64,000 bases of DNA from Nocardia cyriacigeorgica (GTDB lineage: Bacteria > Actinomycetota > Actinomycetes > Mycobacteriales > Mycobacteriaceae), in assembly GCF_010858045.1 (NCBI RefSeq), contig NZ_JAAGVC010000017.1, forward strand, positions 1-64,000. Reading direction: 5' to 3'. Position numbers and translations under genes: made by a program. The first letter of the stretch is position 1. Each line of letters begins with the position of its first letter. The notes beneath the pieces are model-generated. The model was not told the DNA's origin. It worked only from the letters and a program-made list of their open reading frames with translations, and did not search any database. Positions 59,517-64,000 of this stretch are shown one piece after another.

Positions 59517-60236
59517 TCATTTCGGCGCCCGCAGCACGAAACCGACACCGCGAATGGTGTGCAACAACCGCGGTGTCCCTTCCACTTCGAGCTTGCGCCG
59601 CAGATATCCGACGAACACGTCCACCACATTGGTGTCGGCGGCGAAGTCGTACCCCCACACCAGTTCGAGCAGCCGCTCGCGGCTCAGCACCACACCGGCA
59701 TTGCGGGCCAGCGTGGACAGCAGCTCGAATTCCCGCTTGGTGAGGTCTATTTCGCGGCCGTGCAGCAGAGCCCGGTACCCGGCGACATCCACTTCCAGCG
59801 GCCCGACGGTGACCGCGCCCGGGGTGGACGCGGCGGGGGTGTCGGTGCGGCGGCGCAGCAGCGCCTTGATCCGCGCCACCAATTCGGCCAGCACGAACGG
59901 CTTCACCAGGTAGTCGTCGGCGCCCGATTCCAGTCCGGCGATCCGGTCGTCCACCGAACTGCGGGCGCTGAGCACACAGATCGGCACCTCGTTGCCCATG
60001 GCGCGCAGCGCGGTCACCACACCGGCGCCGTCGAGCACCGGCATGTTCATATCGAGCACGATGGCGTCGGGGGAGTGCTCGTTGACGGCGCGCAGGGCCG
60101 CGCCACCGTCGCGGGCCACCAGGACCTGGAAGCCGGACAGGCGCAGCCCGCGCTCCACCGAGGCGAGCACGTCCTCGTCGTCATCGACGACGAGGACGGT
60201 CGGGTTTGTCGTGCGATCGGCGCTCACGTCGTTCAT
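59517..60236 (-). CDS. prrA: response regulator (PrrA type)
   Basis: A 239-residue OmpR-family regulator. The receiver has [10 protein letters not shown], the phosphorylated Asp in [12 protein letters not shown] and Lys in LVKPFV. The DNA-binding winged helix follows with [20 protein letters not shown] and [21 protein letters not shown] 60236. Transcribed before prrB, in the same unit. PrrA controls respiration and nitrogen/pH adaptation in mycobacteria. Confidence 0.9.
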   Translation of the reverse strand: MNDVSADRTTNPTVLVVDDDEDVLASVERGLRLSGFQVLVARDGGAALRAVNEHSPDAIVLDMNMPVLDGAGVVTALRAMGNEVPICVLSARSSVDDRIAGLESGADDYLVKPFVLAELVARIKALLRRRTDTPAASTPGAVTVGPLEVDVAGYRALLHGREIDLTKREFELLSTLARNAGVVLSRERLLELVWGYDFAADTNVVDVFVGYLRRKLEVEGTPRLLHTIRGVGFVLRAPK

Positions 60237-60306
60237 TCTGCCGTCGTTTCCCGGTGCGGCCCGGTCACGACGCTCACCGGGCCGGTCGGCGTGAGCACCG
60301 CTGCGC

Positions 60307-60693
60307 TCAGTAGTTCTTGCAGGTGTCGGCGACCTTCTGAATGGTCTGGCTCAGGCCCGCGGCGCGCGGATCGTTCTCGGCCTGCTGGGCGGCCTCGGGG
60401 TTCTCGTCGAGGTAGCGCTGGAGTTCGGCGCGGCGCTGCTCGACCGGCTGTTCGAACTTGGCCTGCAGTTCCGCCTTGACCTCGGGGTTGGCGTCCAGCA
60501 TCGCGGCCAGCTGCGGCGCCTGATCGTGCAGGGCGGCGTCGACCTGGGCGAACGAACACTCCGATTCCAGCAGCGGCGCCGCCAGCTCCATCGGGCCCGC
60601 GGAGGCGACCGCGGGGCTGAGGAAGGCGGTCACGGTGGCGGCCCCGGCCACGGTGAGTGCCGCGACGGTGGCCCTGCCACGAAAACGTTTCAT
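60307..60693 (-). CDS. hemophore-related secreted protein
   Basis: A 128-residue exported protein. The signal peptide [20 protein letters not shown] ends with ASAGP. The mature part is helical with two cysteines (LESECSF and ADTCKNY) and a repeated Glu/Ala-rich segment ([20 protein letters not shown]), typical of the Rv0203-like heme-binding family. It may carry heme across the envelope. ATG 60693 with AGGAGG nine bases upstream. No iron box was seen upstream. Confidence 0.75.
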   Translation of the reverse strand: MKRFRGRATVAALTVAGAATVTAFLSPAVASAGPMELAAPLLESECSFAQVDAALHDQAPQLAAMLDANPEVKAELQAKFEQPVEQRRAELQRYLDENPEAAQQAENDPRAAGLSQTIQKVADTCKNY

Positions 60694-60801
60694 ATTGCTG
60701 CCTCCTACAAGATCGGTGACGGACGCCTCGACCGTATTGTCCCGGGCTGGCATCCGTGTGAACCGTTCCTGTGAAAACTCTGAGGAGCCGAGGCAGATCC
60801 G

Positions 60802-62874
60802 TTACGGGGCGACGGGATTCGAATCCGGCACGACTTCGCCGTTGCCGTTGCCGTCCTTATTGCCCTGGCGGCTGGTGAACAGTTCGGGCTGGGCGGCCAG
60901 AATCTGATCCTCCAGCGCCACCAGCACGGCCGGATCCTCGATGGTGGACGGCACCTCGTATTCCTCACCCGCGGTGATCTGGCGGATGGTCTTGCGCAGG
61001 ATCTTGCCCGAGCGGGTCTTCGGCAGCCCGGCCACCACCACCGCGTCGTGCAGGGTGGCGATAGCGCCGATCTGTTCGCGCACCCGCTGGATCAATTCCT
61101 CGCGCAGCTGCTCCTTGTCCACCTCGACGCCGGTCTTGAGCACCACATACGCGATCGGCCGCTGCCCCTTGAGTTCATCGGGCAGGCCGATCACCGCGCA
61201 TTCGGCCACCGCTTCGTGTCCGGCGATCGCGGCTTCGATGCTGCCCGCCGACAGCCGATGCCCGGCCATATTGATCACATCGTCGCTGCGGCCGAGCACG
61301 AACAGATAGCCGTCGTCGTCGAAATAGCCGGAGTCGCCGGTGAGGTAGTGGCCGGGATAGGCCGAGAGGTAGGAGCGCTTGTACCGCTCGTCGTCGCGCC
61401 ACAGTCCGCTGAGCGCACCCGGCGGCAACGGCAGGCCGATGACGATATTGCCCTCGACGTTGGCCGCCACCGGATTGCCGTTGGAGTCCAGGACGCGCAG
61501 CCGATAACCCGGCACCGGCACCGACGCCGAGCCCGGCTTGATCGGCAACTGTTGCAGCCCCAGTGGGTTGGCGCAGATGGGCCAGCCGGTTTCGGTCTGC
61601 CACCAGTGGTCGACCACCGGGCAGTCCGGCCGCTCGGCGAGCAGGGTGTCGACGGCCCACTCGTAGGTCGTCGGGTCGAGCCGCTCGCCTGCGCAGAATA
61701 GCGCCCGCAGCGAGGACAGGTCGTAGCTGTGGGCCAGCGTGGCGTCGGGATCGGCGCGGCGGATGGCGCGCAACGCGGTCGGCGCGGTGAACAGCACGTG
61801 CACCCCGTATTCGGCGACCACCCGCCAGTAGGCGCCGGCGTCCGGGGTGCCGATCGGCTTGCCCTCGTACAGCAGCGTGGTGGCGCCGACCAGCAGCGGG
61901 GCGTAGACGATATAGGAGTGGCCGACCACCCAGCCCACATCGGAGGCCGCCCACATCACCTGGCCGGGGCCGACGTCGTAGATATTGCGCATCGACCAGC
62001 ACAGCGCCACCGCGTGCCCGCCGTTGTCGCGGACCACGCCCTTGGGGCGGCCGGTGGTGCCGGAGGTGTAGAGAATGTAGAGCGGATCGGTCGCCGCGAC
62101 GGTCACCGGTTCGGCGAGCGGCGCATCGCGCACCGCCTCGTCCCAGTCCATCCAGCGCGCGGCCACGGTCTCGGCCGAACTCGGCAGCGATTCGGTGGCG
62201 GGCTGCGGTGCCGGGAACGGGATCGTCGGGAAGGCGGCGCGCTGTTTGACGATGACGTTGCGCGGCGCCGTGGTCCGGGCCAGGTCGAGCGCCTGCATGA
62301 CGATCGGCGGGTACTCGATGCGCCGGCCCGGCTCCAGTCCACCGGAGGCGGTGACGATGAGCACCGGCTCGGCGTCGTCGATCCGGGCGGCCAGTTCGGG
62401 CGCGGCGAACCCACCGAAGACCACCGAATGCACCGCCCCGATCCGCGCGCAGGCCAGCATGGCGATCACGGCCTCGGGAATCATCGGCAGATAGATCACG
62501 ACGCGGTCGCCCCTGGTGACACCGAGTCGTGACATCGCGCCGGCGAACCGTGACACTTCGGTCAACAGCTCGGCGTAGGTGTATACCCCCCTGTTGCCAG
62601 TCATAGCCGAGTCGTATATAAGGGCGGGTTGGTCGGCGCGGCCGCCGGTGCCCTCGGAACCTTCCGGCAGTTCACGCACGTGCCGGTCGAGCGCGTTGAA
62701 CGAGGTGTTGAGGGTGGCGTCGGGGAACCACCGGGCCGCGGGCTTGGCCGTGGTGTCGATCACCTGCTCAGGGGGTACCTCCCAGTCGACGGCGGTGGCA
62801 GCATGGGCCCAGAACTCGGCGGGATCGACGAGGCTGGTCTGATAGACCGGTCGGTACTCGTTCCTCGCGTTCAA
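60802..62874 (-). CDS. prpE: propionyl-/acetyl-CoA synthetase
   Basis: A 690-residue acyl-CoA synthetase. PADFWAH-like N-terminus (DPAEFWAHAATAVDW), P-loop ILYTSGTTGRPKGVVRDNGG, WWQTETGWPICANPLG and the C-terminal catalytic lysine in PKTRSGKILRKTIRQ match short-chain enzymes. The length and the YRPVYQTSLVDPAEFW start favour PrpE (propionate) over Acs. TTG 62874 with AGGGAG six bases upstream fits the family start; an upstream ATG at 62940 does not. Confidence 0.87.
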   Translation of the reverse strand: MNARNEYRPVYQTSLVDPAEFWAHAATAVDWEVPPEQVIDTTAKPAARWFPDATLNTSFNALDRHVRELPEGSEGTGGRADQPALIYDSAMTGNRGVYTYAELLTEVSRFAGAMSRLGVTRGDRVVIYLPMIPEAVIAMLACARIGAVHSVVFGGFAAPELAARIDDAEPVLIVTASGGLEPGRRIEYPPIVMQALDLARTTAPRNVIVKQRAAFPTIPFPAPQPATESLPSSAETVAARWMDWDEAVRDAPLAEPVTVAATDPLYILYTSGTTGRPKGVVRDNGGHAVALCWSMRNIYDVGPGQVMWAASDVGWVVGHSYIVYAPLLVGATTLLYEGKPIGTPDAGAYWRVVAEYGVHVLFTAPTALRAIRRADPDATLAHSYDLSSLRALFCAGERLDPTTYEWAVDTLLAERPDCPVVDHWWQTETGWPICANPLGLQQLPIKPGSASVPVPGYRLRVLDSNGNPVAANVEGNIVIGLPLPPGALSGLWRDDERYKRSYLSAYPGHYLTGDSGYFDDDGYLFVLGRSDDVINMAGHRLSAGSIEAAIAGHEAVAECAVIGLPDELKGQRPIAYVVLKTGVEVDKEQLREELIQRVREQIGAIATLHDAVVVAGLPKTRSGKILRKTIRQITAGEEYEVPSTIEDPAVLVALEDQILAAQPELFTSRQGNKDGNGNGEVVPDSNPVAP

Positions 62875-63191
62875 CCCGTGCTCCCTAGCCTCGCTTCGAT
62901 GCCCGCCTCGATAGATCAGCACGATTGTGGCAGACTTCACGCGACGCCCGGGTGGGTGCCGCGACCTTTGGTTTTGCCTGGAACGGGCTGGTCACTGGGC
63001 GAGTGCCGATGCGGGGTCAACCAAGAAGTTATTGATCCGTTAGAATCTGATGTCACTTATTCGGTCCGTCGTAGACGCAATTTCTCGGCCAGCCGCAGAT
63101 CTCGGCCAGCACTGTCTGTCGAGCCAGCATGCGATTGTGGAGGTTCCGCTGATGGCGCGTGGCTGGGGCCAGTTTGGAAAGTGAGTGGGAG
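62875..63191. other. 317-base divergent spacer
   Basis: Between the prpE and NIT kinase genes. A TAGAAT -10-like box lies at 63041-63046 in an AT-rich part. No hairpin or operator was recognised, and no gene. Confidence 0.5.
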
Positions 63192-64000
63192 ATGCGTGAC
63201 GCCGCTAGGTCCGGCAGAAAGCGCTGGGCGCTCAGCAACTGGGACCTGCGCTGGAAGGTTACGGCGGTCCTCGCCGTACCGCTGGCGGTCGCGGTCGGAC
63301 TCGGCGTGTCCAAGATTTCGTCCGAGTGGAGCGAGGCCAATCGGCTGGCCTCCGCCGCCGACAACGTCGAGGTCATTCCGGTTGTCACCGGCCTGAGTGC
63401 CGCGACGTCGACCGTCGCGGGTTCGCAGGTCATCAATATCGGTGGCCGATCGCTGGTCACCGAGGAGAACCTGGTCGATCTGGACAAGGCGATCGCCGCC
63501 GCTGAAGGCGCGATCGGTGAACTCGCCGATCTGCCGAGTGCGCAGCAGCCGCTGGAAGAGATGATCGGTCAGGCCAAGCAGGTGCGCGCGCAGGGGCTCA
63601 CCCCGACGCCGCTGTCGCCCGCCGAGGCCGCCGTGGAGATCGACCGCTATCGCGGCAACGGTGTGCGCTCGGTGGAACAGATCGTGGCGCAGGTCAGCGA
63701 CCCGGTGATCGACGCGGCCAAACTGCGCCTGGTCGACTCGCTCAACACCCGCGCGTCCATGGTCGGCGAGATCGTCGGCGTCGCCGACTACCTGCGCGAT
63801 CGGGAGACCGGTCTGCAGACCTATCTGGTCGCCAACAACACCGAGCGCGCACTGCTGAACCTGCTGGCCCAGCGATTCCCGCCCGAGGACCGCAATATCA
63901 ACGACCTGCGCACGGGTGTCGAGACCCGCGCGGCGATGATCCAGGGCCCGGAGGCGCAAGCCGGACAGCTGCCGCTCGGTGAGGCCCGCCAGTCGATCCT
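63192..64000 (+). CDS. nitrate/nitrite-sensing (NIT) sensor histidine kinase, N-terminal part
   Basis: The frame runs open from ATG 63192 (GTGGGAG upstream) off the end of the window, at least 269 residues. A basic N-terminus (MRDAARSGRKRWALSNWDLR) and one membrane segment (VTAVLAVPLAVAVGLGV) precede an extracellular helical NIT domain (VEIDRYRGNGVRSVEQIVA, ADYLRDRETGLQTYLVANNT). Kinases of this build are the first gene of actinobacterial conservons; the kinase core and partners lie beyond the window. Confidence 0.75.
   Translation, partial: MRDAARSGRKRWALSNWDLRWKVTAVLAVPLAVAVGLGVSKISSEWSEANRLASAADNVEVIPVVTGLSAATSTVAGSQVINIGGRSLVTEENLVDLDKAIAAAEGAIGELADLPSAQQPLEEMIGQAKQVRAQGLTPTPLSPAEAAVEIDRYRGNGVRSVEQIVAQVSDPVIDAAKLRLVDSLNTRASMVGEIVGVADYLRDRETGLQTYLVANNTERALLNLLAQRFPPEDRNINDLRTGVETRAAMIQGPEAQAGQLPLGEARQSI

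Overview
The window looks like a chromosomal segment of a high-GC mycolic-acid actinomycete, most probably Nocardia or a close relative. The main signs are a salicylate synthase and salicylate-AMP ligase of the mycobactin/nocobactin type behind IdeR-like iron boxes, a polyprenol-phosphate mannose synthase, a resuscitation-promoting factor, SepH, a PrrA/PrrB-like two-component pair, and a gene order I recall from the Mycobacterium tuberculosis Rv0858c-Rv0903c region. No insertion sequence, prophage, CRISPR array or replication origin was seen. Almost everything is ordinary vertically inherited sequence, so the interesting signals are mostly regulatory.

Layout. 1-1900: the tail of an unknown gene, a 670-base spacer with butyrolactone-type operators, an orphan ScbR/ArpA-like receptor, and a tRNA Glu-Asp-Phe cluster. 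2.3-4.5 kb: a signal-less trypsin-like protease, a small conserved protein and Ppm1. 4.6-8.6 kb: plsC-like (with a degenerate HAD domain) and plsB. 8.7-11.9 kb: a convergent iron-regulated pair making and activating salicylate. 12-17 kb: an SDR, a carboxymuconolactone-decarboxylase-like protein behind an ECF41-type promoter, a DAHP synthase behind a ribosome-mediated attenuator with an aromatic leader peptide, a methyltransferase, an acetyltransferase and an ECF41 sigma factor. 17-30 kb: aminotransferase, two LysE-type exporters, XPB helicase and its WYL-tailed partner, M1 peptidase, lipoproteins, Rpf with a c-di-AMP riboswitch and CRP site, and a CspB-type cold-shock protein. 30-43 kb: MFS protein, glutaminyl cyclase, DUF3027, a sacsin-like ATPase, a TetR/ceramidase divergent pair, a truncated YhgE/Pip-like lipoprotein candidate, and a SigG-like sigma factor with a SnoaL partner. 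43-58 kb: FKBP, two citrate synthases, PdxH, SerC, SepH, epoxide-hydrolase-like protein, SpoU methylase, Eis-like acetyltransferase, MarR and small membrane proteins. 58-64 kb: PrrB/PrrA-like pair, hemophore-like protein, propionyl/acetyl-CoA synthetase and the start of a nitrate-sensing (NIT) histidine kinase.

Many genes begin 6-8 bases after a TANNNT -10 box and so are predicted leaderless. One pair of divergent genes is separated by only 17 bases. The strongest candidate for something worth experimental follow-up is the leader peptide (Tyr-Phe-Trp-Phe) and mutually exclusive hairpins upstream of the DAHP synthase. Next come the ECF41 target promoter, the stacked CRP/riboswitch control of rpf, and the butyrolactone-receptor operators. 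I did not find a clearly new defence or mobile system.
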